A stretch of 64,000 nucleotides of DNA from Paenibacillus wynnii (GTDB lineage: Bacteria > Bacillota > Bacilli > Paenibacillales > Paenibacillaceae): contig NZ_JAUSTK010000016.1 of assembly GCF_030812855.1 (NCBI RefSeq), positions 39,701-103,700 on the forward strand, read 5' to 3'. The notes under the pieces are model-generated. The model had not been told where the DNA came from, did no database searches, and was given only the letters and a program-made list of their open reading frames with translations. Positions 63,825-64,000 of the stretch are shown in pieces. How positions within the stretch are numbered: the first letter of the stretch is position 1; the number at the start of each line of letters is the position of its first letter. The translations under genes were made by a program, and so were the position numbers.

Positions 63825-64000
63825 TTTCCCTCTCTCCTCTCGTGATGGACAAACAATCGTGTGAGAACAGACATCGTACCAGTGGTTTTATTTTTTAATT
63901 GCAAGAAGTGCACTAGACATGCACAAATGCTGACATGAAAAATATAGTTTAAATAAATTACTAAAAATGTATAATTATGATTTGTTTTCACTACTCAATC
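63825..64000. other. Promoter region of the purine operon
   Basis: A+T-rich, no gene. TGCAC is repeated directly (GAAGTGCACTAGACATGCACA, near 63906), possibly an operator. No clear promoter match. Confidence 0.35.

Noticed and set aside
1..64000. CRISPR arrays, tRNA or rRNA genes
   Set aside because: No regularly spaced direct repeats with unique spacers, and no recognisable tRNA or rRNA sequence, were seen on either strand.

Overview
The window looks like a chromosomal segment of a low-to-mid G+C, spore-forming Bacillota, most probably Paenibacillus or a close relative. The evidence is a pro-sigma-K gene with a sporulation-type promoter, a CisA/SpoIVCA-like large serine recombinase, a B. 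subtilis-type puc purine catabolism operon, PspA/PspC and other Bacillales-type proteins. All statements come from reading the sequence; no database search was run.

The main structure is a sigK-intervening (skin-like) element of about 31.1 kb, between a sigK 3' half (4250-4788) and a sigK 5' half (35919-36118), both on the minus strand. Joining the halves through a shared TCAA core (4785-4788 and 35919-35922) restores an exact reading frame, ...H-I-V-K-K-F-D.... The element ends are 24-bp imperfect inverted repeats (20/24 match). It encodes its own large serine recombinase (8508-10151). Its cargo resembles an anti-phage island: a DUF6602-like putative nuclease, a 1355-aa SF1 helicase-nuclease, a viroplasmin/GIY-YIG protein, a DUF4238 protein, an OLD-type nuclease with a membrane partner, a nuclease-P-loop (STAND-like) protein of about 1267 aa and a HEPN protein. 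A trio of overlapping tyrosine recombinases (RIT-type, 12435-15498) and a broken relative (23756-24183) are also present.

The element also carries a second, complete sigK (6884-7585) with its own sporulation-type promoter, plus two decayed sigK 5' ends or promoters (about 33765-34020 and 20905-20985). So four sigK 5' regions lie in order along the minus strand, each separated by cargo. This suggests stepwise growth of the element and at least partial release of sigK from control by excision.

Left of the element (1-4250) are a KAP-family P-loop NTPase and decayed phage-like gene fragments. Right of it (36310-40556) is a five-gene operon: a polar amino-acid ABC transporter plus a UroD-fold zinc methyltransferase-like protein. 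It is preceded by a 10-codon leader ORF ending in Cys-Cys-stop, pointing to cysteine-responsive control. Next come a Crp-family regulator and divergent EamA transporter, small lipoproteins, a membrane glycosyltransferase-like protein, an HD hydrolase, PspC/PspA, a broken TerD-vWA gene, a DnaQ-like exonuclease, a YhaM-like exoribonuclease, and a secreted protein with three FMN-binding domains. From 54213 to 63824 a minus-strand purine-degradation operon (pucD, pucE, a UraD-UraH fusion, pucH, pucF, pucG, ade) takes hypoxanthine/xanthine towards allantoin, allantoate and ureidoglycine. The FAD subunit of xanthine dehydrogenase and a urate oxidase are not in the window.
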